Assembly: GCA_002428205.1 (NCBI GenBank)
Contig: DIUH01000166.1
Location: 1-31,867 of the forward strand
Source of the DNA: Planctomycetaceae bacterium UBA6163
GTDB taxonomy: Bacteria > Planctomycetota > Planctomycetia > Pirellulales > Pirellulaceae
DNA length: 31,867 bases
Direction: 5' to 3'
The position numbers and the translations under genes were made by a program. This document shows positions 9,362-19,064 of the stretch, in pieces. The notes beneath the pieces were generated by a model. It was not told the origin of the DNA. It was given only the letters and a program-made list of their open reading frames with translations, and ran no database searches. The first letter of the stretch is position 1, and each line of letters opens with the position of its first letter.

Positions 9362-10633
9362 ATGTCCGAACACACACATAAAACAAAAACTGCTGACGAC
9401 CCGTCGTTCCAGCTACCCGCATCGTTCGGTTCTCTGGCTGTACCACTGGCTGTTGCCGGTGCGGCATTGTTGATCGTCGGATGCTTGATAGGCTTTTTTG
9501 CCGGTCCTGGCGAAGGCGTACAACCGGCACGGTTTACGATGTCGGCCTACTTGGTCGCGTTCACTTATTGTTTTTCGATTTCGCTGGGCAGTTTGTTTTT
9601 TGTGCTGATCCAGCATTTGGTACGAGCGGGCTGGAGCGTGGTGGTTCGCCGGGTTGCCGAAGTGATGATGATCGCCTTGCCAGCGCTGGCGATCTTGTTC
9701 TTGCCGGTGATCGTAATCGCTTGGAGCCCATCGGGTACCCTTTATCAATGGGGTTATGAAGGGTACGCGGCATCGCACGGTGTGCCCGCCAGCATGTGGG
9801 CGGAGAAGTCACGTTACTTGAGCGCCGATTGGTTCTCGGTTCGTTCGATCTTCTACCTCGTTACGCTTTCAGCGATCTCCGTCTTTTACTTCCGGCTCAG
9901 CCGACGGCAGGACGAGACCGGCGAGATCACGTTGACCGAAAAGATGCAGGCACTCAGCGGTCCGTCGGTCATGCTTTTCGCGCTCGTCACGACGTTCGCG
10001 GCGTTCGACTGGTTGATGAGCTTGGCGCCGATGTGGTTCAGCACCATGTTCGGCGTCTATATCTTCGCCGGTTCGGTGCTGGCAGCCCACTGTGCGATTG
10101 TGGTGGTGACTTATTTGCTGCAGAAGCGTGGGGCGATCAAGGACGAAGTGACGATTGAGCATTACCATGACCTAGGCAAATATTTGTTCGGATTCGTCAC
10201 ATTCTGGACCTACATCTCGTTCAGCCAGTTTTTGCTGATTTGGTACGCGAACATTCCCGAGGAAACGACTTGGTTTTACACCCGTATTCAGGGTGATTGG
10301 GAAGTGATGTCCTACAGCATTATCTTCCTGCACTGGTTGTTCCCGTTCCTTGGCCTGTTGTCGCGTCACGTTCGTCGCCGACCGACGTTGGTTTTTGCGT
10401 GGGCGGTCTACTTGTTGTTGATTCATTTCATCGATATTTACTGGATCGTAATGCCTGAAGCGGGCATTAAGTTCGGCGGTGCGACCGGCCTGCTGACGTC
10501 ATTGTTGATCACCGGCGGAATGGTGACCCTCTATGTTGGTGGTATCTTGTGGTTCGTTCGTTGCAATCAGGTCAAGGTACTGGCTGTTCGCGATCCCCGG
10601 TTGCCGGAGTCGTTGGCGTTCGAAAACATTTAA
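9362..10633 (+). CDS. actF: Alternative Complex III subunit F, multipass membrane protein
   Basis: A 423-residue protein with about ten hydrophobic segments. ActF is a shortened paralogue of ActC and forms the second half of the membrane core of the complex. The soluble N-terminus (residues 1-24, His/Lys/Thr-rich) leads into 'FGSLAVPLAVAGAALLIVG', and the family pattern 'YLVAFTYCFSISLGSLFFVL' is clear. 'FAAFDWLMSLAPMWFSTMFG' and 'HFIDIYWIVMP' are also typical of ActF. The start ATG at 9362 follows a 170-bp gap with a hairpin. The following small gene begins 54 bp downstream. No sign of truncation. Confidence 0.95.
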   Translation: MSEHTHKTKTADDPSFQLPASFGSLAVPLAVAGAALLIVGCLIGFFAGPGEGVQPARFTMSAYLVAFTYCFSISLGSLFFVLIQHLVRAGWSVVVRRVAEVMMIALPALAILFLPVIVIAWSPSGTLYQWGYEGYAASHGVPASMWAEKSRYLSADWFSVRSIFYLVTLSAISVFYFRLSRRQDETGEITLTEKMQALSGPSVMLFALVTTFAAFDWLMSLAPMWFSTMFGVYIFAGSVLAAHCAIVVVTYLLQKRGAIKDEVTIEHYHDLGKYLFGFVTFWTYISFSQFLLIWYANIPEETTWFYTRIQGDWEVMSYSIIFLHWLFPFLGLLSRHVRRRPTLVFAWAVYLLLIHFIDIYWIVMPEAGIKFGGATGLLTSLLITGGMVTLYVGGILWFVRCNQVKVLAVRDPRLPESLAFENI

Positions 10634-10639
10634 TTCGTC

Positions 10640-10656
10640 CGGCCAACCAGTGGCCG
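10640..10656 (+). other. Hairpin after actF
   Basis: CGGCCA (10640-10645), loop ACCAG, TGGCCG (10651-10656), seven bases after the actF stop codon. No T-run. It belongs to the series of intercistronic hairpins in this operon. Confidence 0.45.
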
Positions 10657-10687
10657 ACGCGCGTATAGTAGAAAGAGATTCACTGTT

Positions 10688-11008
10688 ATGGCTCAGTATG
10701 ACGATCTGCCGATCCAGCGAATTACCGTAGTCAGCATCGTTTCGATCGCGGTTACCGTGGTTACGATTCTTGCGGTTCAAGTCCTGTATTACGGCATGCA
10801 AAATTACGTCAGTGCCGGCAAGTCGGCACTTGGCAGGTACACCGAAAGCGACGAGATCTTGGCTGGTCAAAAGGCCGGCATTAGTCGTTATGGTGTGAAC
10901 GATTCCGACGCACGGTTTGTAATTCCGATAGAGCAGGCGATGAAAGAAGTCGTCCGCAAAGCATCAGGTAAAAATGAGAGCGAACCCCAAAAATCCGAAG
11001 AGACTTGA
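10688..11008 (+). CDS. Small one-helix membrane protein of the ACIII/oxidase cluster
   Basis: A 106-residue protein with one transmembrane helix at about residues 13-36, an N-terminal 'YDDLPIQRI' and a soluble C-terminal part. The stretch 'ISRYGVNDSDARFVIPIEQAMKEVV' resembles the 'YGWVD...IRIPIxxAM' pattern that I know from small proteins next to SCO and cytochrome oxidase genes in other bacteria. It lies between actF and the SCO gene and overlaps the start chosen for the latter by 35 bp. It may be an accessory subunit or an assembly factor of the ACIII-oxidase supercomplex. The assignment rests on position and this motif; biochemical function is unknown. Confidence 0.8.
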   Translation: MAQYDDLPIQRITVVSIVSIAVTVVTILAVQVLYYGMQNYVSAGKSALGRYTESDEILAGQKAGISRYGVNDSDARFVIPIEQAMKEVVRKASGKNESEPQKSEET

Positions 11009-11936
11009 AGCGCGGTGCGCAATGCAACCGCCTGAAGGTGTCCGGCGTGATTGCGTGTCGGTCGTAAAATTCGCGTCAATCACCAGGTTTTTCGTGATTT
11101 TTGTTTGTTCATTCGGCTTTACGGCTATGTCGGATTCCGACGCGGCCGCGCAGTTGAACGACCGCGTACCCAAACAGGTCGAAGATGTCACCGTCGAGCA
11201 AAAATTGGGTGAGTCGGTCCCGTTTGACATCTTGCTGACTGACTCGAACGGCCAGGCGACGAAGACAGGGCATTTTTTCGACAGCAAGCGACCGGTCTTG
11301 TTGACGTTGAATTACAGCAATTGTCCGGTGTTGTGTAATGTCCAGTTGAATGCTTTGGTCGAAGGCTTGAACTCGCTCAGTCTGCGTATCGGTCGCGACT
11401 TTCAAATTTTGACAGTCAGCATCGACCCCAAAGAGTCAACCGAGCGGATTCGGGAAACCAAGGCAAAGTACGTCGAAATGCTTGACCAACAACCTGGCGC
11501 AGCGACGGGATGGCATTTTTGCACCGCTCGCGAGAGCTCCATCAAGCGTTTGGCTGATGCGGTTGGATTTCGTTACACCTACGACGCCAAAACGGGCGAA
11601 TATTACCACCCGGCGATGCTGGCTTTCGTTTCGCCCGACGGAGTCATTTCCCGATACTCGCTCGACGTCGCTTTTCCGCCTGAACAGACAAAGCTCGCCT
11701 TAATCGACGCCAGCAATGGAACGATCGGCACCGCTGTGGACCAGTTTATCATGTGGTGCTTTAGCTACGATGCCGATCGCGGCAGCTATGTTGTTGGCGC
11801 CTGGAGGTTGATGCGACTTGGTGCCGCAATGACCGTTTTGATCTTGCTCGTTACACTTGTACCGTACTGGATCGGTCGAAAACGGGCCGCTCGAGGTTCC
11901 ACGGCGGTTGATGTTATGGGCCATTCGGCGGTTTAG
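10974..11936 (+). CDS. SCO1/SenC-family copper chaperone for CuA assembly
   Basis: A 320-residue thioredoxin-fold protein. The copper site is visible: CPVLC (C117, C121) in 'LTLNYSNCPVLCNVQL' and the distal His H212 in 'YYHPAML'. 'ILTVSIDPKEST' and 'TGWHFCTA' are typical of SCO proteins. A hydrophobic N-terminal segment at about residues 37-52 exports or anchors it, and a second membrane segment lies near the C-terminus (about 280-300), giving an extended form. It would load copper onto the CuA centre of CoxB, the next gene. Start: the ATG at 10974 has an AGG five bases upstream and overlaps the previous gene; an ATG at 11022 is the alternative and leaves the signal segment intact. Confidence 0.92.
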   Translation: MRANPKNPKRLEARCAMQPPEGVRRDCVSVVKFASITRFFVIFVCSFGFTAMSDSDAAAQLNDRVPKQVEDVTVEQKLGESVPFDILLTDSNGQATKTGHFFDSKRPVLLTLNYSNCPVLCNVQLNALVEGLNSLSLRIGRDFQILTVSIDPKESTERIRETKAKYVEMLDQQPGAATGWHFCTARESSIKRLADAVGFRYTYDAKTGEYYHPAMLAFVSPDGVISRYSLDVAFPPEQTKLALIDASNGTIGTAVDQFIMWCFSYDADRGSYVVGAWRLMRLGAAMTVLILLVTLVPYWIGRKRAARGSTAVDVMGHSAV

Positions 11937-11996
11937 TCGGCGGGCCGGCGTTTCACAATTTACTGACACACTAATCGTTTTTTCGAACACTGATTG

Positions 11997-13088
11997 ATGA
12001 TCATGACGGATTTCACCCCACAGTTGCTCGCTGATGTTAACGAATCGTTTTGGTTTCCCAAGTCGGCGTCTACCTTCAGTGACCAGGTTGACGAGACCTA
12101 CATGTTGGTGATGTGGATTTGCGTCTTTTTTATGGTGCCGATCACGATCGCGCTGTTTTATTTTTCGATTCGCTATATGAAGAAGAAGGGCGAGCCTGCC
12201 GAGAGTCAGGTCTCGCACAACACGCCGCTCGAAATCGCCTGGTCGGTTTTGCCTTCTTTTTTGCTGGTGTGGATTTTTGTCGAAGGTGCAATCGGCTACA
12301 TCGACCAACAGGCCGCGCCTGAAGGGGCCGCGCAAGTTGGCGTCAAGTCGTTCAAGTGGGGTTGGACGATGGACTACGGCAACGGTGTTTTTCACCCCGA
12401 ATTGCACCTTGTCAACGACAAGCCAACAAAGCTGACTATGCGGTCCAGCGACGTGATCCATAGTTTGTTCATTCCCGCATTCCGGGCCAAGCGGGACATC
12501 GTTCCCGGTCGTTACAACGAAATGTGGTTCAACCCGAAGGTTTTCAGCGAGAAGGTTTCCGATGAGGAACTCGAGGCTGCGTTGAAGGACGCAAAAGAAA
12601 ATCACAACGGAACCTTCGATCCAGGGCGATACCAATTCACATCGGATGGCTATCGTTTCTTCGACCTCTATTGCACCGAGTACTGCGGCCGTAACCATTC
12701 GCAGATGCAAACCGTCGTCGTGGTTCACGAGACGCAAGCGGACCTTGATGCTTGGATCAAGAAATATAGTGGCCGCCAAGAGGGGCAATCTCCCGCGGAA
12801 TACGGTAAACTATTGTACGAACGTCGTGGTTGTGCTTCGTGCCACTCGGTCGATGGCAGCAAGCGGGTTGGTCCGAGCTTTTTGGACGCCTATGGCACTG
12901 ACCGAAAGTTCAGCACCGGGGCGTCTGGGGTGGCTGATGAGAACTACATCCGCGAATCGATTCTTGAACCGAAGGCGTTGGTGGTTGAGGGCTATCAACC
13001 AGTCATGCCAAGTTACAAGGGTCAACTTTCGGACGACGATATTGACAGTATCATTGCCTATTTGAAGAGTTTGTCAGCCTCCAAGTAG
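11997..13088 (+). CDS. coxB: Cytochrome c oxidase subunit II with fused cytochrome c domain (caa3 type)
   Basis: A 363-residue protein. Two transmembrane helices (about residues 33-58 and 80-102) precede the cupredoxin domain. CuA ligands are visible as H155 in 'SSDVIHSLF' and C226, C230, H234 and M237 in 'CTEYCGRNHSQM'. A cytochrome c domain follows with CASCH (C279, C282, H283) and a likely Met ligand in 'YQPVMPSYKGQL'. Subunit II with its own heme c defines caa3-type oxidases, which fits direct electron delivery from Alternative Complex III. The start is uncertain among closely spaced codons: TTG 11994, ATG 11997, ATG 12003. coxA follows after a 122-bp gap. Confidence 0.95.
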   Translation: MIMTDFTPQLLADVNESFWFPKSASTFSDQVDETYMLVMWICVFFMVPITIALFYFSIRYMKKKGEPAESQVSHNTPLEIAWSVLPSFLLVWIFVEGAIGYIDQQAAPEGAAQVGVKSFKWGWTMDYGNGVFHPELHLVNDKPTKLTMRSSDVIHSLFIPAFRAKRDIVPGRYNEMWFNPKVFSEKVSDEELEAALKDAKENHNGTFDPGRYQFTSDGYRFFDLYCTEYCGRNHSQMQTVVVVHETQADLDAWIKKYSGRQEGQSPAEYGKLLYERRGCASCHSVDGSKRVGPSFLDAYGTDRKFSTGASGVADENYIRESILEPKALVVEGYQPVMPSYKGQLSDDDIDSIIAYLKSLSASK

Positions 13089-13141
13089 TTGTCGCCATGC
13101 CTGGTTATACGGGTTAATGCGGTAGAACAAATTGAAAGACC

Positions 13142-13166
13142 GATCGCCTGCGGAGTGCAGCCGATC
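13142..13166 (+). other. Hairpin between coxB and coxA
   Basis: GATCGCCTGC (13142-13151), loop GGAGT, GCAGCCGATC (13157-13166), a 10-bp stem with one C-C mismatch and no T-run. It lies upstream of the coxA start, whose likely ribosome binding site is the AGGGA near 13197-13202. Confidence 0.45.
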
Positions 13167-13210
13167 CTAAAATACAGATCGTTATCTTTTTTCCAGTAGG
13201 GACAGAAACT

Positions 13211-14950
<1,740 letters not shown>

Positions 14951-14981
14951 GCTAGCCTGAAAATGGTTTTTGCAATCTAAG

Positions 14982-15017
14982 CCGCTCGTCGATGTTTGTT
15001 CGACGAGCGGTTTTTTT
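14982..15017 (+). terminator. Rho-independent terminator of the act-cox operon
   Basis: CCGCTCGTCG (14982-14991), loop of nine bases, CGACGAGCGG (15001-15010), then seven T residues (15011-15017). The perfect 10-bp GC-rich stem followed by a T-run is a textbook intrinsic terminator, placed 31 bp after the coxA stop. Confidence 0.93.
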
Positions 15018-15367
15018 GTTGTTTATTGAAGTGCGTTCGAATCAGATCTGCTTTCGTTGATACTTAAGGCGTTCACCGGATTTCCTAAGCGCGTCGTTAG
15101 ATGTAAATCGGTTTGACGAGCGCGAAACTCTCCCGCGCGAAGCGGGCGGGGGCCTTCACCGGTTAGATGCCGACTTATTGGTGCGGACTTGCGCACTTAG
15201 CAGGTTCGCGACAATCAGTAGGGTCACAGAAGTAAATCGGTATAACACGCAAGACAAGTTATACCGCGACCTGGAATGATATGTGTGGCCGCGTTTGAGG
15301 TGTTTGGCGTCTTCGAACCTGTGAACCTGCTTGTCTGCGTGGCAATTTTCGGCGGACGACGGTGTGA
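15018..15367. other. Gene-free region between coxA terminator and the DJ-1 gene
   Basis: About 350 bp lying between two convergent genes, with no convincing open frame. It contains CCCGC-GCGAA-GCGGG (15132-15146), a related pair of GTAAATCGGT sequences (near 15112 and 15233), the inverted repeat at 15239-15265, and CAGGTTCG / CGAACCTG arms about 115 bp apart. It looks like decayed repetitive sequence; I see no tRNA or other RNA gene. Confidence 0.5.
15239..15265. repeat. Inverted repeat GGTATAAC ... GTTATACC
   Basis: Perfect 8-base arms at 15239-15246 and 15258-15265 with an 11-base spacer. It could be a protein binding site or part of a decayed repeat. It lies in an intergenic region between convergent genes, so an operator role is not favoured. 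Confidence 0.4.
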
Positions 15368-15940
15368 TTACACCTTTGCGTCCCTAGCTTGTTCTAGTAG
15401 CCGGATCCATGGGCCGACATACGCGCCGTTGTCGTGAAAGGTTCTGCCGCTGATCAAATTGCCGTCAATCACGCAAGGTGCGTCGACAAAGATGCCGCCG
15501 CAGACTTCGAGATCAAACTTGCATTTGGGAACGGTCGCCATTTTGCGGCCGCGAACGCAGTCGGCATAAGCCGGAATCTCGACGCCGTGACAGACGCTGG
15601 CAACGGGCTTGTTCGCCTCAAAGAAGTGTTTCGTGGCACGGACGAGGTGTTCGTCGTAGCGGATATACTCGGGTGCTCGGCCGCCGGAAAAAAGGATGCC
15701 CGCGTATTCCTCAGGCACAATATCTTTAAACGCAACATTGGCGTGAATCGTGTAGCCTTCCCACTCTTTTGTAATGGTCCAGCCCGGTTTCACTTCATGC
15801 ATCACCATCTGGTAGAGACGTTTTTCCGGGGCTGCGACGATCGGTTGAAAACCGGCTTCTTGCAATCGGTAATAGGGATACATGGTGTCGAGCGTTTCGG
15901 TTGCGTCACCGATGATGATCAATACTTTATCAAGCGACAT
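15368..15940 (-). CDS. DJ-1/PfpI-family protein
   Basis: A 190-residue protein from the ATG at 15940. The flavodoxin-like DJ-1/PfpI fold is clear: start 'KVLIIIGDATETLDTMYPYYRLQEAGF', the 'GILFSGGRAPEYIRYDEHLV' loop and the nucleophile elbow 'ASVCHG' with C117 and H118. The acidic residue E15 probably pairs with the cysteine. The sequence is closest in feel to YhbO/PfpI-type proteins, reported as proteases or glyoxalase/deglycase-like enzymes acting on damaged proteins; which activity applies cannot be told. The frame is open further upstream to 16012, but that extension overlaps the preceding gene and lacks family character. It lies 64 bp after the TIM-barrel gene on the same strand, so the two are probably co-transcribed. 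Confidence 0.9.
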   Translation of the reverse strand: MSLDKVLIIIGDATETLDTMYPYYRLQEAGFQPIVAAPEKRLYQMVMHEVKPGWTITKEWEGYTIHANVAFKDIVPEEYAGILFSGGRAPEYIRYDEHLVRATKHFFEANKPVASVCHGVEIPAYADCVRGRKMATVPKCKFDLEVCGGIFVDAPCVIDGNLISGRTFHDNGAYVGPWIRLLEQARDAKV

Positions 15941-16004
15941 AAGTTTGTCTCTGCTGAAAGAAAATGGTTTTGAAAGGAAGCTGGTTGAAAGTTGTGTGGT
16001 ATGG

Positions 16005-16997
16005 TCACGCAAGTCCCGCTAATCGATTCATATAACTAACGCCGCGTTTTACTTCCGCGGTTACTTCAGCGTTGGTGTCAAGGATCGCGGTGCCACGAGG
16101 AAAAGAGTGCATAAAGATTTCTGTCCATCCTTGGAAGTTGATTCGGCGAAGCGCCGCGACAATTGGTGCGAAGTCGAGCTCGCCGCGTCCTGGCATTTGC
16201 AACAGTTCGGTCTCTTTGGGTTGTGCCGTCATTGAACCGTTACCATGTTGCCAAGCATAAAAGACGGTCAACCGATCGCCGATGTCGTCAATCAGTTTGG
16301 CGATCATGTCAGGATCTTGTTGCAAGTGATAAGGTGCCAGCGCGATACCGAGGTTTTTCGATGGGCAGAGTTCCGCCAGCCAGCGAATCGCATCTGGCGA
16401 ATCGACCAAGTTGTTCGCATGGTTTTCGATCGCGATCGTTACATCGGTCTGTTCGGCGATCTTCAAATGTGGTTTCATTTTGTCCAGGAAGTCGTTCACC
16501 CCTGATTTCAGCTCCGCGCCGCTAAGCCCACGAGGTCCGACCGCTCCGGTGACCAAGGTTTTGCATCCCAATCTCTGAGCCAGTCGCATTTCACCGGCTA
16601 ATCCGAATGGGCCGAGTTTGTATTGTGTGATGCAGCCCAGCGTTACGTTGTGCTTGGCCAGCAAGTCTGCGAAAGCCGCTTCGCCCATCGCATCCAATTG
16701 CTCGCGTTGGTCGCCATGGACCTTTGGCCAAATGTCGATCGCGGTTGCTCCGGTCGGTCGAACCTGCGGAACAATTTCTTCCAGCTTGCCATAGCCGTAA
16801 AGCGACGATGCGAGCAGGTATCGATATTCAAACGGTTTGTCCGTAGGCTCGGTCGCCCAAGTCGCGGACGCCGTTGATGCCACCGCGGTAGTCGCCATCC
16901 CCACGGCGTTCACGGCCATCCAGTCGCGACGGCTGATCAGGTTTTGATCTCGGGAAATCAAAATATTGTTTCGATTTAAAGCGGTCATGATTCGCAT
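16005..16997 (-). CDS. Tat-exported xylose-isomerase-like TIM-barrel protein
   Basis: A 330-residue protein (327 if the ATG at 16988 is used). The N-terminus carries a twin-arginine signal: 'ISRRDWMAVNAVGMATTAV' followed by an Ala-rich cleavage region. The rest is an AP-endonuclease-2/xylose-isomerase-like TIM barrel: 'GATAIDIWP', 'IAIENHANNLVDSPDAIRWL', 'LGIALAPYHLQQD', 'FYAWQHG' and 'GWTEIFMHSFPRG'. E and H residues at strand ends (in 'IAIENH', 'APYH', 'TEIFMH') fit the metal site of the family. Planctomycetes have many such exported sugar-isomerase or epimerase relatives; the substrate is unknown. It is the first gene of a minus-strand pair with the DJ-1 gene. The 222 bp to the divergent rimB-like gene should hold promoters for both directions, though I could not assign them. 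Confidence 0.88.
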   Translation of the reverse strand: MRIMTALNRNNILISRDQNLISRRDWMAVNAVGMATTAVASTASATWATEPTDKPFEYRYLLASSLYGYGKLEEIVPQVRPTGATAIDIWPKVHGDQREQLDAMGEAAFADLLAKHNVTLGCITQYKLGPFGLAGEMRLAQRLGCKTLVTGAVGPRGLSGAELKSGVNDFLDKMKPHLKIAEQTDVTIAIENHANNLVDSPDAIRWLAELCPSKNLGIALAPYHLQQDPDMIAKLIDDIGDRLTVFYAWQHGNGSMTAQPKETELLQMPGRGELDFAPIVAALRRINFQGWTEIFMHSFPRGTAILDTNAEVTAEVKRGVSYMNRLAGLA

Positions 16998-17219
16998 TGG
17001 GGCAGGCGTAGGCGGATATTGAACCGCCCAGTTTAATCTTAGTGCGGCCCCACGTGGACGGCATACGGTTATCGATCACAACTTAAGCAAAAATGGTTCG
17101 GTCGATTTTGCGCCGGTGCGATTTCGCGTTAAACTTTTCGGGGGATCGATTGACGGCCGGATCAACGAGCCTCGTGACAGCGGTCGGTCGGGGGGGGGCG
17201 CTAATGCGGAGTCGAGACA

Positions 17220-17681
17220 GTGGATGTGGATTCGTTAATAACGATCGGTTGGAGAGAATGGGTTGGGTTACCCGATTTGTCGATCCGTTCGATCAAGGCT
17301 AAGATCGACACAGGTGCGCGGTCGAGTTGTCTTCACGCTTTCGACATCGAACCGTTTGTGCGAGACGACTGCCAATGGGTACGTTTTGACGTACATCCGA
17401 TCCAGCGAAACGATCGATTGGTCAAGCGTTGCGAGGCGCCGGTGTATGATCGTCGTCATGTTCGCAGCAGTAACGGATTGACGTCCGAACGTTTTGTGAT
17501 TCAAACAACCTTGATGTTGGTCGGGCAACGAGTGCCGATTGAGCTGACCTTGGCGAATCGAGATGCGATGGGTTTCCGGATGCTGATCGGTCGCGAGGCG
17601 ATGCGTGCGCGGTTTCTGGTCGATTCGGGCAGGTCGTTTTTTGGCGGTCGTCCGGCCCGAAAGGCCAAGCGCAAACCATAA
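17220..17681 (+). CDS. rimB: RimB-like retropepsin-fold protease (Zn_protease family, pfam05618/COG4067)
   Basis: A 153-residue protein. 'IKAKIDTGARSSCLHA' carries the D30-T-G-A motif of retropepsin-like aspartic proteases, and 'VRSSNGLTSERFVIQTTLMLVGQRVPIELTLANRDAMGFRMLIGREAM' is the strongly conserved second half of the family. In Pseudomonas, RimB is encoded with RimK and counters or modulates the poly-glutamate tails that RimK adds. Here too the next gene, 77 bp downstream, is a RimK-type ligase, which supports the name. The start is a GTG at 17220; a second GTG at 17226 is possible. A cytoplasmic protein with no signal peptide. The basic C-terminal tail (RPARKAKRKP) may bind RNA or ribosomes. 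Confidence 0.88.
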   Translation: MDVDSLITIGWREWVGLPDLSIRSIKAKIDTGARSSCLHAFDIEPFVRDDCQWVRFDVHPIQRNDRLVKRCEAPVYDRRHVRSSNGLTSERFVIQTTLMLVGQRVPIELTLANRDAMGFRMLIGREAMRARFLVDSGRSFFGGRPARKAKRKP

Positions 17682-17758
17682 AGTGGATTGTGTCGGTGGT
17701 AACAGATTGCTGTGTTGGACGGACGGAACCTTTAACTTCATCATCAGGTCAATAAACT

Positions 17759-18955
17759 TTGAAACTGGCCATTCTTTCTTGCAGCCCTAAATGCTACAGC
17801 TCGCGCCGTTTGTTGGACGCGGCAAAACAACGTGGGCACTTCGCCAAAGTGCTTAACACATTAAAGTTTTCCATCGATCTGGAAGCCGGAACGCCTGATT
17901 TGTATTTCCAGGGCAAGGTGATCAGTTCTTATGATGCGATTTTGCCTAGGATCGGCGCATCGATCACCTACTTCGGAACCGCAGTTGTCCGCCAATTCGA
18001 ACAAATGGACGTCTTTACGGCGAACAGTTCGACCGGTATTGGCAACTCGCGCGATAAGCTCCGCTGCATGCAAATCCTCAGCAGGCACCAGATCGGGATG
18101 CCGCAGACAACGTTTGTTCGAAACAAGTCTGATGTCCTGCCAGCGATCCAGCGGGTCGGTGGCGCTCCGGTGATTATCAAGTTGCTGGAAGGAACTCAAG
18201 GTGTCGGAGTGATCTTAGCCGACAGCGTAAAAATCGCCGAAGCGATCATCGAAACATTGCACAGCACCCGGCAAAACGTGTTGGTGCAAAAGTTTGTCTC
18301 GGAAAGTCGTGGTCGTGACATTCGCGCTTTTGTGATCGGCGACCGAGTGGTGGCGGCAATGCGCCGAACCGCTCAAGGCCAGGAGTTCCGCAGCAACGTT
18401 CACCGTGGCGGGACGACCGAAGCGATCGAATTGGATGATGCGTATCAAGACGCCGCTGTTCGCAGCGCCCAAATCATGGGTTTGCGTGTCGCCGGTGTCG
18501 ATATGTTAGAAGCGGCTGATGGACCGCAGGTCATGGAAGTCAATTCATCACCTGGGCTCGAGGGGATCGAAGCGGCGACGCGTTTGGATATCGCCGGAGC
18601 GATTATTGATTACTTGGCCGCTCAGGTCGATTTCCCAGAGGTCGACATTCGCCAGCGGTTAACGGTCAGCCGCGGTTACGGAGTGACCGAAATTCACATT
18701 CCCGCTGGCAGCGAGTATGTCGGCAAAACGATCGATGAATCCGGGCTGCCAGAATTGGACATCAACGTTTTGACATTGTACCGCGGCACAACCGTGATCC
18801 CCAATCCTCGGTTGAAACGGCATTTGGAACCGGGCGATCGCTTGCTGTGCTTCGGCAAGCTGGAGGCGATGCGCAGTTTGATACCGGAAAAGACAAGAAA
18901 AAAGCGCCGCCCGCGCGTCAAGAATCTGCCTGACAATGTGCCGCTGCCGAGCTGA
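17759..18955 (+). CDS. rimK: RimK-type ATP-grasp glutamate ligase with C-terminal RCK_C (TrkA_C)-like domain
   Basis: A 398-residue protein; ordinary RimK is about 300. The N-terminus 'KLAILSCSPKCYSSRRLLDAAKQRGH' and the ATP-grasp part ('MPQTTFVRNKSD', 'VIIKLLEGTQGVGVILAD', 'VQKFVSESRGRDIRAFVIGDRVVAAMRR', 'GVDMLEAADGPQVMEVNSSPGLEGIE') match RimK, which adds glutamates to the C-terminus of ribosomal protein S6. From about residue 309 a further domain follows: 'VTEIHIPAGSEYVGKTI' and 'LYRGTTVIPNP' with 'LEPGDRLLCFGKLEAM'. This is the pattern of the RCK_C/TrkA_C domain, a small ligand-binding fold usually attached to ion transporters. A basic tail ends the protein. The start is TTG at 17759 with AGG about ten bases upstream. 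It forms a pair with the RimB-like gene. Confidence 0.92.
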   Translation: MKLAILSCSPKCYSSRRLLDAAKQRGHFAKVLNTLKFSIDLEAGTPDLYFQGKVISSYDAILPRIGASITYFGTAVVRQFEQMDVFTANSSTGIGNSRDKLRCMQILSRHQIGMPQTTFVRNKSDVLPAIQRVGGAPVIIKLLEGTQGVGVILADSVKIAEAIIETLHSTRQNVLVQKFVSESRGRDIRAFVIGDRVVAAMRRTAQGQEFRSNVHRGGTTEAIELDDAYQDAAVRSAQIMGLRVAGVDMLEAADGPQVMEVNSSPGLEGIEAATRLDIAGAIIDYLAAQVDFPEVDIRQRLTVSRGYGVTEIHIPAGSEYVGKTIDESGLPELDINVLTLYRGTTVIPNPRLKRHLEPGDRLLCFGKLEAMRSLIPEKTRKKRRPRVKNLPDNVPLPS

Positions 18956-18984
18956 TTTGCGAGTGTTCGTAAATTGGGGGTCTA

Positions 18985-19015
18985 TTGCCTCCCGGCTTGC
19001 TCGATGCGGTAAGAT
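18985..19015 (+). promoter_or_regulatory. Possible sigma70-like promoter before the long nfeD gene
   Basis: TTGCCT (18985-18990) and TAAGAT (19010-19015) with a 19-base spacer, which is longer than ideal. The position, about 50 bp before the chosen ATG at 19065, is suitable. The support is weak. Confidence 0.3.
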
Positions 19016-19064
19016 AAATCAACAAGGTATTTCGCCGTTGATCACAGCAAGCGTTCTGAAGCCG

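Noticed and set aside
11700..12788. Long minus-strand open frame opposite SCO/coxB
   Set aside because: It spans the antisense of two genes and their gap; no family features, whereas both plus-strand genes have clear metal sites.
15100..15170. GC-rich folded stretch considered as a tRNA or small RNA gene
   Set aside because: No cloverleaf with acceptor, anticodon and T arms could be found; no TTC-type T-loop sequence in the right place.
15941..16012. Upstream extension of the DJ-1 frame
   Set aside because: DJ-1/PfpI proteins start close to the first beta strand; the ATG at 15940 fits and the extension overlaps the TIM-barrel gene.
18936..19064. Upstream extension of the long nfeD frame overlapping rimK
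   Set aside because: It adds a Cys/Arg-rich stretch before the signal peptide and overlaps the rimK end; a promoter-like site lies inside it.
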